DNA from: Gammaproteobacteria bacterium
Lineage (GTDB): Bacteria; Pseudomonadota; Gammaproteobacteria; Pseudomonadales; Cellvibrionaceae
Length of the DNA: 34,888 nt
Assembly: GCA_004173475.1 (NCBI GenBank)
Contig: SEBU01000008.1
Location: forward strand, 84,785-119,672
Reading direction: 5' to 3'
Shown: piece after piece, positions 26,327 to 34,790 of the stretch
Position numbering within the stretch: the stretch's first letter is position 1
Layout of the letters: each line of letters starts with the position of its first letter
Position numbers and translations under genes: made by a program
The notes under the pieces: model-generated
What the model was told of the DNA's origin: nothing
What the model saw: only the letters and a program-made list of their open reading frames with translations
The model's database searches: none

Positions 26327-26879
26327 AATTGTAGATACCGAATTCCCAGTATTTTCCGCCGGGGTGTTTAGGGCCAACCCATCCATCTTGTAGCAAGGCT
26401 TTTGCGATAAATCTATTTAGCATACCGTGTCCTACAAAAATTATTTTTTGATGGTCTTGCGCATGTTTTATCAATTGTTTGGTTGCATTGCTCGCTCGTA
26501 CTTTTGCGTCTTTAAATGATTCAGCATGAGAGGTTAACCCTGCGAACCAGCACAACCGAAATAAAAATGACCAAACTTTTGCAGGTAACGGAGGTGAAAC
26601 GAAAGACCAGTGCGGCATTTCCATTTCTCTAAAAATAGAGTCGGTAATAGTCGGCTGAAGGCCGAGACGTAGCGCTGAATCTGTAGATCTTTGTAGTGAG
26701 CTGCAAATAACTGCGTTTGCTCCAGCGCTGATAGCAAAGACTTCATCTGAAGGAGACGAAGTCTCGCACAGATGTGCGATGTTGTAATTTTCGATCCATT
26801 CGCCAAATTGAACGGACCGAATTAATTGCCGAGGCATGTTTGGTTTGCCGTGGCGCATTAAAATAATTTGAATCTTCAA
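26313..26879 (-). CDS. Histidine phosphatase (phosphoglycerate mutase-like) family protein
   Basis: Predicted cytoplasmic phosphatase of the two-histidine superfamily, 188 aa. The first catalytic motif is LMRHGKP at the N-terminus and the second is FVGHGMLNR near residue 150. A supporting Arg is in SSLQRS, and the acid/base Glu is probably in REMEMPHW. A hydrophobic stretch in the middle (VWSFLFRLCWFAGL) is unusual and may contact membrane. It starts within the hemJ stop (four-base ATGA overlap) and ends 14 bases into thiE, so it is locked into a hemJ-phosphatase-thiE operon. Substrate is unknown. Confidence 0.87.
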   Translation of the reverse strand: MKIQIILMRHGKPNMPRQLIRSVQFGEWIENYNIAHLCETSSPSDEVFAISAGANAVICSSLQRSTDSALRLGLQPTITDSIFREMEMPHWSFVSPPLPAKVWSFLFRLCWFAGLTSHAESFKDAKVRASNATKQLIKHAQDHQKIIFVGHGMLNRFIAKALLQDGWVGPKHPGGKYWEFGIYNYETN

Positions 26880-27298
26880 AATGGTTTTACCACGACCAAA
26901 ATCACTATTCCGACCAATAATAAAACCGGAAATTCATTAAACCAGCGAAAAAATGTATGACTCTTTGTACATTTATCATCGCGTAGTTGTTTGAAGTAGT
27001 TGACGCAGGCATGGTGGTAAATCGCGACTACTACAACCAAGGCGAGTTTGCACCAATACCACATCGCCTGTGAGTAATAATCCCAACCGAGGTAACTCAT
27101 CCATCCACCGAAAATAAATACCGCAATCATCGATGGATTGGCAATCCCGCGTAATAGTTTCCGCTCCATTACTGTGAAACGTTCGCGGCTAACAGTGTCA
27201 TCGCTCATGGTGTGATAAACGAACAGGCGCGGTAAATAAAATAACGCGGCGAACCAGGTGATAACAGAAATGATATGGAAGGCTTTTATCCAGAGCAT
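26876..27298 (-). CDS. hemJ: HemJ-type protoporphyrinogen IX oxidase
   Basis: Small four-helix membrane protein of 140 aa in the HemJ (formerly UPF0093) family, which oxidises protoporphyrinogen IX to protoporphyrin IX. The N-terminal LWIKAFHIISVITWFAALFYLPRLFVYH pattern is diagnostic in its AFHIISV...W...LFYLPRLFVYH residues, with His8 the conserved heme ligand. The conserved Lys is in WYWCKLAL. A CopD-like fold is the only broader alternative, but the LFYLPRLFVYH element points to HemJ. It is the first gene of the operon that includes thiE and lies just upstream of hemL, which strengthens the heme assignment. Confidence 0.9.
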   Translation of the reverse strand: MLWIKAFHIISVITWFAALFYLPRLFVYHTMSDDTVSRERFTVMERKLLRGIANPSMIAVFIFGGWMSYLGWDYYSQAMWYWCKLALVVVVAIYHHACVNYFKQLRDDKCTKSHTFFRWFNEFPVLLLVGIVILVVVKPF

Positions 27299-27881
27299 AT
27301 TAATGTTGAAGCATATAAAAGTTGTCGGTGTGTTCGCGTATTAAAACTCTCGGCTTAGATTGTACGAACGTTTTATAAAGGCGGTATCAGCTTGTGCTTG
27401 ATCACGTTCAAGCGCACCTGAAACAACTTAGTTGTTTCTCGAACTCAGTCGCATTGAATCAGTACATGGATATCGCCAGTAGGTTAAGCAGTGTATCAGC
27501 TGGTTTTTTATTGTCATTCAGATAATCGGCAATCATCGGGGCGGTATTGCGCAGTTTATGCTCAAGGGCTCACGGGCCGTCATTTGTAAAGATATTGACA
27601 AGGTTGCGCTAGTGTCTCGAAATTTTTCGACGGTCGTCAATTCGATATGTCAGCTGCGTGCGTCATCAAACGTCAAAAGTTGGCGTCTTTAGCTTTCAAA
27701 TAAGTATTGTCAGCGAGCTTTAAAATTTAACCGGGAATGTTCTCTGTTATTTATAGTCATATTTCTGCTTTCGGTTTGCGGCCAAGACTTTTATCATAGG
27801 TCGCTCATTCGGTTATAGGTGCGCTCGTTTGAGTGCCATACATAGCTCGCAAGTAAACAGTAGGTACATAAGGGGTTGCAT
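27299..27881. other. 583-base divergent intergenic region between hemJ and argC
   Basis: The longest gap in the window. I see no gene, tRNA or terminator. Two hairpins lie side by side: GCTTGA/TCAAGC (27396-27413) and a perfect eight-bp GAAACAAC/GTTGTTTC with a TTA loop (27420-27438), neither with a T-run. A TACAAT on the minus strand near 27360 may be the hemJ -10. It presumably carries both divergent promoters with long leaders. Confidence 0.6.
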
Positions 27882-28928
27882 GTGATTAAGGTAGGCATTG
27901 TTGGTGGTACTGGTTACACCGGAGTTGAGTTGCTGCGGTTATTGGTCAATCATCCTCAGGTTGAAGTGAGTGTAATAACTTCTCGTGCCGAGGCCGGTGT
28001 TAAGGTTGCGGATATGTACCCAAGCTTGCGCGGTTATATCGACCTTGCGTTTACCGAGCCGGACGTTGCTACCTTGGGTGAGTTAGATGTAGTCTTTTTT
28101 GCCACTCCTCACGGTGTTGCGCAAAACATGATGCCAGCGTTTATGAATACCAAGGCTCGCATTATCGACTTGTCTGCAGACTTCAGAATTCGTGATGTAC
28201 CGCTTTGGGAGAAATGGTACAGCCAGCCGCACGGTGCACCTGAGTTAGTGCCACAAGCAGTCTATGGTTTGCCCGAAGTCAATCGCGATGCTATTCGTAA
28301 TGCTAAATTAATAGCGTGTCCCGGGTGTTACCCGACTGCCACCCAGTTAGGCTTTTTACCATTATTGGAAAATAATCTGGTGGACCCAACGCGCTTGATC
28401 GCTAATGCAGCAAGCGGCGCAAGCGGGGCAGGGCGCCAGGGTAAAATCGACAATCTTCTTACCGAGGTAATGGACAGTTTCAAAGCTTACGGTGCAGCCG
28501 GACATCGTCATCTGCCAGAAATTGAACAGGGTTTGCGTGATATTCAACCCGCTGGTGTTGCGCCGGTCGCGCTTACATTTGTACCGCATTTATTACCAAT
28601 GATTCGCGGTATACATGCGACGCTTTATGCAACTGCGTTGGATGTTGAAAATCTGCCGAACTTGCAAGCGCTTTACGAAGAACGATATGCCAATGAGCCT
28701 TTTGTGGATGTGTTGCCTGCCGGCGTGATGCCCCAAACCCGGACAGTAAAAGGTTCGAATGTGTGCCGTATCTCGGTTCTACGCCCGCAAAATCGCGATA
28801 CTATTGTTGTTCTGTCGGTCATTGATAACCTCACAAAAGGTGCATCGGGCCAAGCGATCCAAAACATGAATATCATGTTCGGTTTTGACGAAACAGCAGG
28901 ATTGAATGTAGTTGCGCTTTTACCTTAA
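27882..28928 (+). CDS. argC: N-acetyl-gamma-glutamyl-phosphate reductase
   Basis: NADPH-dependent reductase of arginine biosynthesis, 348 aa, cytoplasmic. The Rossmann loop is [17 protein letters not shown], described by its GGTGYTG core. The active-site Cys is in [15 protein letters not shown], and GASGAGR and HRHLPEIEQ follow. The GTG at 27882 is chosen because AGGGG lies six bases upstream; the frame also has a TTG two codons earlier. It ends at a clear terminator. In Pseudomonas the same gene begins the argC-to-tyrS block conserved here. Confidence 0.97.
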   Translation: MIKVGIVGGTGYTGVELLRLLVNHPQVEVSVITSRAEAGVKVADMYPSLRGYIDLAFTEPDVATLGELDVVFFATPHGVAQNMMPAFMNTKARIIDLSADFRIRDVPLWEKWYSQPHGAPELVPQAVYGLPEVNRDAIRNAKLIACPGCYPTATQLGFLPLLENNLVDPTRLIANAASGASGAGRQGKIDNLLTEVMDSFKAYGAAGHRHLPEIEQGLRDIQPAGVAPVALTFVPHLLPMIRGIHATLYATALDVENLPNLQALYEERYANEPFVDVLPAGVMPQTRTVKGSNVCRISVLRPQNRDTIVVLSVIDNLTKGASGQAIQNMNIMFGFDETAGLNVVALLP

Positions 28929-28956
28929 TCATTTGGAGGTATGCGGTTACAAAAAA

Positions 28957-28982
28957 GGGGCGATTTATCGCCCCTGATTTTT
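28957..28982 (+). terminator. Intrinsic terminator after argC
   Basis: GGGGCGA (28957-28963) pairs with TCGCCCC (28968-28974) around TTTA and is followed by TGATTTTTCT. It is preceded by an A-run, so partial function on the other strand is possible. Confidence 0.9.
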
Positions 28983-29017
28983 CTAATAAGAAAGGCAAAT
29001 TTCTAAGGCAGGTAAGC

Positions 29018-29755
29018 GTGGCTGTTAAAGGTAGCAAACAAATGTATGTGAGGTTAATACCTCATAATCCGCGCACGCATGTCGTGCGAATTATTTTGTT
29101 TATTTTCGGATTTGTTTTTAGTGTCCTGGTTAGTTATCTACTTGGCGTGTATTGGACCAAACACCAACAATCCAGTGCCATCAATCAACAGGAAAATGCG
29201 CAACAAAAGGTTGCGAGTGATTTATCGCAACAATTGACCGAGCTTCGAACTATGAGTGAAGTTGATCGGCAATCTATCGAAGAGTTGCGACAACTTGTGA
29301 TGACCCAAAAAGCGCAGCTGAATGCGGCTGAGCGGGATCTTCGCGTATACAAAGATTTGCTGACTCCTGGCGCTAAACCTAACCCGATGGGAATTAGCGT
29401 CGGGGTAGTTAACTTAATGTCCCTGCCGGAACAGGGACATTTCAATTACAACGCAACTGTCCAAAAGTTGGCAACCAGAGATGGCGACTTTTCTGGTTTT
29501 CTTGAATTCACAATAAAAGGTCAGCAGGCGGGTGAGAGCGTCGAGTTGACTCTTAATCAGGTTTCAACTCAAGTGACAGCACCCAGCATTCCCTTGAGTT
29601 TCAAGTATTTCCAGACACTTGAAGGTGACCTCACATTACCACCAGGCTTTGTCCCGCTAAAGGTAGAGTTGGTGATAAAAAACTCTGAGAATAGAAATCC
29701 TCCGTTGGTTACGGCCGAGCTGGATTGGCCGGTTTCTGCGGATAAACCTAAATAG
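29018..29755 (+). CDS. Single-pass membrane protein with coiled coil (DUF6776-like)
   Basis: Inner-membrane protein of 245 aa with no known enzymatic function. One hydrophobic helix (about 25-45, VVRIILFIFGFVFSVLVSYL region) follows a basic cytoplasmic start. A Gln/Glu-rich coiled coil runs from about 50 to 115, and a beta-rich C-terminal domain follows in the periplasm. This layout and the place between argC and a bactofilin match the DUF6776 family, as far as I can judge by eye. GTG at 29018 has AGG-rich sequence upstream; an ATG at 29042 is the alternative. It is 11 bases from the bactofilin gene, so the two likely act together, perhaps anchoring the bactofilin. Confidence 0.75.
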   Translation: MAVKGSKQMYVRLIPHNPRTHVVRIILFIFGFVFSVLVSYLLGVYWTKHQQSSAINQQENAQQKVASDLSQQLTELRTMSEVDRQSIEELRQLVMTQKAQLNAAERDLRVYKDLLTPGAKPNPMGISVGVVNLMSLPEQGHFNYNATVQKLATRDGDFSGFLEFTIKGQQAGESVELTLNQVSTQVTAPSIPLSFKYFQTLEGDLTLPPGFVPLKVELVIKNSENRNPPLVTAELDWPVSADKPK

Positions 29756-29766
29756 AGATTATTCCA

Positions 29767-30204
29767 ATGCTAATGTCCAAAAAGAAAAAGACGTTTGTAA
29801 ATCAGCACTCGTTGCTCTGCGCAGCAACTCGAGTGGTAGGCGATATTTATTTTAGCGGTGACTTTTATTTGGAAGGTAGCGTAAAGGGGAATATTTATTT
29901 TGATGACAGTAAGCCGGCCAAACTGGTAGTCACCGAAACAGGCGTAGTGGAAGGTGAGATCCATGCATCAAATGTTGTTATCAATGGCCACGTGCGCGGG
30001 GCTATTTATTCAACGAAACACCTTGAGTTAGCAGCTAAAGCAGTGGTTGAGGGTAACGTACATTACGAATCCATCGAAATGGTTAAGGGCGCGCAACTTA
30101 AAGGTCAAATGCATTCCAGTAGTAAGGAGCCACTTCTCATTGATATAACTCCTACCAAAGACAAGGAGTCTTACCCGGTAAATGCTGCAGTCGTTAATAG
30201 TTGA
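29767..30204 (+). CDS. Bactofilin
   Basis: Small cytoskeletal beta-helix protein of the bactofilin (DUF583) family, 145 aa, which polymerises without nucleotide and often organises cell-wall enzymes. The core shows the repeat pattern of the family: GDIYFSGDFYLEGSVKGNIYF, VVEGEIHASNVVINGHVRGAIYS and VVEGNVHYESIEMVKGAQLKGQ, each about 16-18 residues per turn. A basic N-terminal tail (KKKKTF) and a flexible C-terminal tail flank it. It immediately follows the single-pass membrane protein and precedes erpA. The M23 endopeptidase nearby is a plausible partner, as bactofilins and M23 peptidases are often linked. Confidence 0.92.
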   Translation: MLMSKKKKTFVNQHSLLCAATRVVGDIYFSGDFYLEGSVKGNIYFDDSKPAKLVVTETGVVEGEIHASNVVINGHVRGAIYSTKHLELAAKAVVEGNVHYESIEMVKGAQLKGQMHSSSKEPLLIDITPTKDKESYPVNAAVVNS

Positions 30205-30261
30205 CTAAAATACTAGGGTAAAGGGATAATTACCTACGCAGTATTTGTCCTGGAGTTGTAA

Positions 30262-30615
30262 ATGGCCACCGCAGAAGTTTTTATCCCGCAAGTTGTTTAT
30301 GTCACCGACAGCGCAATCGCTAAAGTGAAAAGCCTGGTTGAGGAAGAAGATAATCCTGATCTTAAATTACGTGTTTATGTGACAGGCGGCGGTTGTTCCG
30401 GTTTTCAATATGGTTTTACGTTCGATGAGGCGGTAGCGGAGGACGATTCAATTGTTGAAAAGGACGGTGTGAAAGTCGTAGTGGATGCTATGAGTTATCC
30501 CTATCTTGTTGGGGCTAAAGTGGATTACGAAGAGGGCTTACAGGGTTCAAAATTTGTGATTCAAAATCCTAATGCGTCAAGCACTTGCGGATGCGGTTCC
30601 TCCTTCTCTATCTAA
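30262..30615 (+). CDS. erpA: Iron-sulfur cluster insertion protein ErpA
   Basis: A-type Fe-S carrier that delivers [4Fe-4S] clusters to targets such as IspG/IspH, 117 aa. The three conserved ligands are present: Cys45 in [12 protein letters not shown], and Cys109 and Cys111 in the [11 protein letters not shown]-terminus. The GCSGFQYGF spelling with Gln-Tyr is typical of ErpA rather than IscA. The ATG has GGAG eight bases upstream. It is monocistronic or the last gene of the bactofilin operon (57-base gap), and is followed by a shared hairpin with anmK. Confidence 0.96.
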   Translation: MATAEVFIPQVVYVTDSAIAKVKSLVEEEDNPDLKLRVYVTGGGCSGFQYGFTFDEAVAEDDSIVEKDGVKVVVDAMSYPYLVGAKVDYEEGLQGSKFVIQNPNASSTCGCGSSFSI

Positions 30616-30624
30616 TCGAACCTA

Positions 30625-30659
30625 CATTTATTTTGTCTCGCTAAGAGGCAAAATAAATG
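30625..30659. terminator. Bidirectional terminator-like hairpin between erpA and anmK
   Basis: An 11-bp stem CATTTATTTTG (30625-30635) with 30649-30659 is extended by a T-G and CTC/GAG around a five-base loop. It lies just past erpA and overlaps the last codons and stop of the convergent anmK. AT-rich arms supply the T-runs. Confidence 0.7.
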
Positions 30660-31753
30660 CCCCCCAAAATAATTTCACGATTTGCTCCAGTTACAGCAGA
30701 TAAATTCCCCGCTTTACGCATCATTGTCTGGCGAGCCAGCCAAGCAAATGCCATGGCCTCAATCCATTCTGGCGCTACACCGAGCTCTTCAGTAGTCGCA
30801 ACTTTTGATTGGGGAAGCTGTAGCGCTAGCTCCGTCATTAAATTCAAATTGTAGGCTCCCCCGCCGCAGACGTATATTTCACATTCTTCCGTCGCTAATT
30901 TTTTAATATCTTTGACGATGGAGTGCGCGGTAAGCTGAAGTAAGGTTGCTTGAACATCGGCAGCGTGAAGCGTTTTATGCTTTAGCATTGAGCTAAGCCA
31001 TTCGAGATTAAATGCTTCCCGACCTGTACTTTTCGGTGGTAGTTGGCTGAAAAATTCGTGTGAAAGTAATTGAAGAAGTAATTCGCTATCAGGTGTTCCG
31101 GATGCGGCCCAATCACCGTTCGTATCGTACGCTTTTCCTAAATGCTTCAGGATCCATACGTCCATCAGCACGTTTCCAGGCCCAGTATCGAAGCCCAGCG
31201 TTTTTCCAGATTTCGGCAGCCAAGTTACATTTGCCATGCCACCTATATTAATCACAACTCTATCGACGGATGTGCTTTGAAAAACCGCGTGATGAAAGGC
31301 TGGAACCAACGGTGCACCTTGGCCTCCGGCTGCCATATCCCGTCGACGAAAATCTGCAACGGTGGTTATACCGGTTCTTTCAGCAATAATATTGGGGTCG
31401 CCGATCTGCAAGGTGAAGGAGGCGTCCCGATTTCCCGGCGGGCGGTGGCGGATAGTTTGCCCGTGGCTACCAATCGCCATTATCTGTTGCGGGTTCAAAC
31501 CAAGCTTGCCCAAAAGCTGACTAATCGCTAACGCGAAAAGCTCCGCCAATTGACAGTCGAGTTGTCCCAGACGATCTATTTCATTATGGCCAGGAATAGT
31601 GAGGGAATGAATTTGATGGCGAATTTCAGGCGTTAATGGCAGCGAGTGGCTGCCAATAAGCTCGGATTTGTTCTGATGGAAGTCAACTATAGCTAGATCT
31701 ATAGCATCGGCACTGGTGCCGGACATGAGCCCAAGATAATACTCGGTACTCAT
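30641..31753 (-). CDS. anmK: Anhydro-N-acetylmuramic acid kinase
   Basis: Cytoplasmic kinase of the peptidoglycan-recycling pathway. It cleaves and phosphorylates 1,6-anhydro-MurNAc to MurNAc-6-phosphate. 370 aa, full length. Signature motifs: LMSGTSADAIDLAI at the N-terminus (ATP loop), IGSHGQTIRH, GGMANVTWL, FDTGPGNVLMD and VCGGGAYNLNL. It starts one base after the M23 peptidase stop, so the pair is translated from one mRNA: the endopeptidase opens wall material and AnmK recycles the sugar. The anmK-M23-tyrS order is the Pseudomonas arrangement. Confidence 0.97.
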   Translation of the reverse strand: MSTEYYLGLMSGTSADAIDLAIVDFHQNKSELIGSHSLPLTPEIRHQIHSLTIPGHNEIDRLGQLDCQLAELFALAISQLLGKLGLNPQQIMAIGSHGQTIRHRPPGNRDASFTLQIGDPNIIAERTGITTVADFRRRDMAAGGQGAPLVPAFHHAVFQSTSVDRVVINIGGMANVTWLPKSGKTLGFDTGPGNVLMDVWILKHLGKAYDTNGDWAASGTPDSELLLQLLSHEFFSQLPPKSTGREAFNLEWLSSMLKHKTLHAADVQATLLQLTAHSIVKDIKKLATEECEIYVCGGGAYNLNLMTELALQLPQSKVATTEELGVAPEWIEAMAFAWLARQTMMRKAGNLSAVTGANREIILGGIYFAS

Positions 31754-31754
31754 G

Positions 31755-33188
31755 TTAGTTGGATTTGGTTTGGCTCTCGCCTAAAGCTAGATGACCATCA
31801 CGCTCAAGATCTTGCAATTGCGCAACCAAAGTTTGGGTGGCCGCGTTGAAGCGATCTTTTTCATTGGCCGCTATGCCAACCGATTTTGGCAGATCAACAG
31901 TAACCGGATTACGAACCTGCCCATTTACATGGAATTCATAATGTAAATGTGGTCCAGACGCCAAACCCGTCATACCCACGTAGCCGATAACTTGGCCTTG
32001 TGAAACACGAGTCCCGTTTCCTACGCCTTTACCAAACTTGCTTAAATGACCGTAGAGAGTTTCATAACCTTGACCATGTTGAATAACAATACAGTTACCG
32101 AATCCACCTTTACGCCCAGCGAAAATAATTTTTCCATCACCGGTGGCTCGAATTGGAGTGCCGATTGCAGCAGCGTAATCAGTGCCTTTGTGCGCGCGAA
32201 TGGTATTTAACACTGGATGTAGACGTCCCAGACTAAAACCTGAACTGATGCGAGCAAAGTCGACCGGCATACGTAAAAATGCCTTATTCATACCTTTGCC
32301 GTCGGGGGTGTAATAACGAGTTACGCCATCTTTACTGGTGTAGCGTACGGCTCTGAAGGTTTTTCCGGCGTTAGTAAATTCAGCAGAGAGAATCACGCCC
32401 GTTCCAATTTTTTTATTACTTAAATACTGCTCTTCAAACATGACCTTAAATTGGTCGCCCTTTTGAATATCTTGTGCAAAGTCCACGTCATAACCAAAAA
32501 TATTGGCCAATTCCATAGTGAGATTGATGGGCAAACCTGCTTGTTTACCGGCAAGGAATAGCGAACTGTTAATGGTGCCCTGACGAAAGCTGCGTTTGAT
32601 CTCTGGTTTGAGAGAGGTAAGCTCACTATTGAACCCCGTTTCAGTTCGGGTGAACTTCAAAGAATCCAGAATGTTTTTGTAATAGGTGAGTTGTTGTAAT
32701 TTGCCTTGCGCGTCTACGAGAAATTCAAATTTTTGTCCGGGGGCAATGCTTCTCAGGTCTTTTGCGCTTTTATTTCCGTCAAATAATTCGTATATATCGC
32801 GATCATTTAGACCCATTCTCGCAAATACGCTAGATAAGTTGTCACCCGACTTAATAGTCAGCTCTTGTAATGAAGGCTCGGTAGATTTTGGTTTTTCTAC
32901 AGGTTCTGCTTCATTGCTAACAAGAGCCGGTAGGAAAAACAAATCTTTAGCTAAAGCCAAATTACTTTCATTTGGTTGTGAGTTTTCTGTCTCCAAATCT
33001 GCTGCTGCAATAGCGTTAAGAGCTGCTTCAGTAGTGATAATCGAGGAGTTATCTTGCTCAGCAGGGTTTAGAGCTGAAATTACTGCCAGGCTGGCCAACA
33101 ACGCGCCGGCAGCAATGCGATGGCCTTTAGGAATTTGTTCCAGGGTAGTGCTCAGCACTTTCTTCGAGGTAGTTATTATTGAACGCAT
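31755..33188 (-). CDS. M23-family (LytM) peptidoglycan endopeptidase, MepM/OapA-like
   Basis: Exported or membrane-anchored zinc endopeptidase, about 477 aa from the ATG at 33188. One hydrophobic helix near residues 25-45 (AAGALLASLAVISAL) acts as signal anchor. A LysM/OapA-like segment follows (ELTIKSGDNLSSVFARMGL). The C-terminal LytM domain has a complete zinc site: HKGTDYA, with His and Asp ligands, and GPHLHYEFHVNG, with the HxH pair. The catalytic domain is therefore active, unlike the degenerate EnvC/NlpD type. The frame is open 43 codons upstream of 33188 with no membrane-export logic, so the later start is preferred. It faces tyrS divergently. Confidence 0.92.
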   Translation of the reverse strand: MRSIITTSKKVLSTTLEQIPKGHRIAAGALLASLAVISALNPAEQDNSSIITTEAALNAIAAADLETENSQPNESNLALAKDLFFLPALVSNEAEPVEKPKSTEPSLQELTIKSGDNLSSVFARMGLNDRDIYELFDGNKSAKDLRSIAPGQKFEFLVDAQGKLQQLTYYKNILDSLKFTRTETGFNSELTSLKPEIKRSFRQGTINSSLFLAGKQAGLPINLTMELANIFGYDVDFAQDIQKGDQFKVMFEEQYLSNKKIGTGVILSAEFTNAGKTFRAVRYTSKDGVTRYYTPDGKGMNKAFLRMPVDFARISSGFSLGRLHPVLNTIRAHKGTDYAAAIGTPIRATGDGKIIFAGRKGGFGNCIVIQHGQGYETLYGHLSKFGKGVGNGTRVSQGQVIGYVGMTGLASGPHLHYEFHVNGQVRNPVTVDLPKSVGIAANEKDRFNAATQTLVAQLQDLERDGHLALGESQTKSN

Positions 33189-33379
33189 AATTGAAAGGCT
33201 GGCTCGACATTTGTTAATTGCTGACAAGTATATATAGCAGAAAATATTTTTAAACACATCTTTAAAATTCACTTTTTGTAACTTGTCTACGTATAGGGTG
33301 TGATTTCGCACAGACATCCGGTATTGTTGTCAGCTTTTTTAGTTCTAAGGACTATCTTTCAAGATTTGACGAGTGAATT

Positions 33380-34687
33380 ATGGCGACAATTGACACACAA
33401 TTTTTACAAGAGTTGCAAGATCGCGGTTTAATTGCACAAACAACCGGTGGCGATACCTTAGCTGAACATCTCAATTCTGCAAGTCGAACTCTATATTGCG
33501 GCTTTGATCCAACCGCCGACAGCTTGCATATTGGAAGCCTTGTCCCTTTATTAATGTTGAAGCGGTTTCAATTAGCCGGCCACAAACCCATTGCTTTAGT
33601 AGGCGGCGCTACAGGTTTAGTTGGCGACCCAAGTTTCAAAGCTCAGGAGCGTAAGCTCAACACTCCAGATGTTGTTGCTAATTGGGTTGGTAAGCTACAG
33701 GCACAAGTGTCACGGTTTATCGACTTCGATCAAAGCCCAATTTCTGCTGAGGTTGTTAATAATCTGGATTGGGTTGGCGAGATGAATGTGCTTAGTTTCC
33801 TGCGCGATGTAGGCAAGCACTTCTCTATCAACAACATGATCAATAAAGAGTCCGTAAAGCAACGTATTGATCGCGAAGGTGAAGGCATCTCATTTACCGA
33901 GTTTACCTATATGTTGCTGCAGTCATACGATTTCGCAGAACTATATCAGCGCAACCAATGTACTTTGCAAATTGGTGGCAGCGATCAGTGGGGCAACATT
34001 ACCGGTGGGATAGATTTAACTCGCCGCATGCATGGCGGGCAGGTTTTCGGTTTGACTATGCCATTAGTAACCAAGGCTGACGGAACAAAATTCGGTAAAA
34101 CGGAGACAGGTACCATTTGGTTAGATGCATCCAAAACTTCCCCTTATGCTTTCTATCAATTCTGGCTAAATACTGCCGATGCTGATGTGTATAAATTCCT
34201 GCGTTATTTTACTTTCCTGAGTGTTGCGCAAATTGCGCAAATTGAAGCTGAAGATTTGGCTCGCCAGTCCAAGCCTGAGGCTCAGCGTATTTTGGCGGAA
34301 CAGATGACGCGTTTGGTTCACGGCGATGAGGGTTTGCTTGCTGCACAGCGAATTACACAAGCATTGTTCAGTGATGATCTTGCGAGTTTGGGTGAATCGG
34401 ATTTTGAACAGCTTCAGCAAGATGGTTTACCGTCATCCAGGTTGGTTCGCGCAGATATCGCTGAAATACCTTTAACTCAGATTCTTGCGGATGTAGAAAT
34501 GGCCGCATCCGGCAAACAAGTTAAAGATGCGTTGGTTCGTAATGCTGTGTTTATTAACGGCAAAGCCAAATCTATTGATGACAACATGCAATCAGCAAAT
34601 TCTTTCTCGGCGGAAAAGGCTTTTTTTAAGCGCTTTTATTTGGCGAAGTTAGGTAAGAAAAAATATCATTTGTTTGATGTTGTTTAA
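33380..34687 (+). CDS. tyrS: Tyrosyl-tRNA synthetase
   Basis: Class I aminoacyl-tRNA synthetase charging tRNA-Tyr, 435 aa. The class I signature is [17 protein letters not shown] (HIGS form of HIGH). The second signature is KFGKT in [14 protein letters not shown], the form used by the E. coli-like TyrS rather than the KMSKS of the TyrZ type. [12 protein letters not shown] is the tyrosine-binding segment. An S4 RNA-binding domain follows in the last 80 aa ([16 protein letters not shown]). The ATG follows GAG about eight bases away. It is divergent from the M23 gene and followed directly by an rRNA-type promoter. Confidence 0.97.
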   Translation: MATIDTQFLQELQDRGLIAQTTGGDTLAEHLNSASRTLYCGFDPTADSLHIGSLVPLLMLKRFQLAGHKPIALVGGATGLVGDPSFKAQERKLNTPDVVANWVGKLQAQVSRFIDFDQSPISAEVVNNLDWVGEMNVLSFLRDVGKHFSINNMINKESVKQRIDREGEGISFTEFTYMLLQSYDFAELYQRNQCTLQIGGSDQWGNITGGIDLTRRMHGGQVFGLTMPLVTKADGTKFGKTETGTIWLDASKTSPYAFYQFWLNTADADVYKFLRYFTFLSVAQIAQIEAEDLARQSKPEAQRILAEQMTRLVHGDEGLLAAQRITQALFSDDLASLGESDFEQLQQDGLPSSRLVRADIAEIPLTQILADVEMAASGKQVKDALVRNAVFINGKAKSIDDNMQSANSFSAEKAFFKRFYLAKLGKKKYHLFDVV

Positions 34688-34754
34688 AAATTATTCGGTC
34701 TGGCTGGCAAATATTCTAGGTTGCAACTAAAGTGAAAATCCGTTCAGAAAAAGC

Positions 34755-34790
34755 TTGCAAGGTTGTTGTTGCGTCCCTATAGTTCGCGCC
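34755..34790 (+). promoter_or_regulatory. rRNA-operon-type (stringent) promoter at the window's right end
   Basis: TTGCAA (34755-34760), a 17-base spacer and TATAGT (34778-34783) are followed by a GC-rich discriminator, TCGCGCCC. That composition typifies ppGpp-controlled rRNA promoters. The stretch upstream is A-rich (UP-element-like). In Pseudomonas an rRNA operon follows tyrS, so 16S rRNA probably begins just outside the window. A TTTACA near 34873 could be the -35 of a second promoter. Confidence 0.6.

Noticed and set aside
26876-27298. CopD-like copper resistance protein
   Set aside because: The LFYLPRLFVYH motif and the proximity to hemL identify HemJ better.
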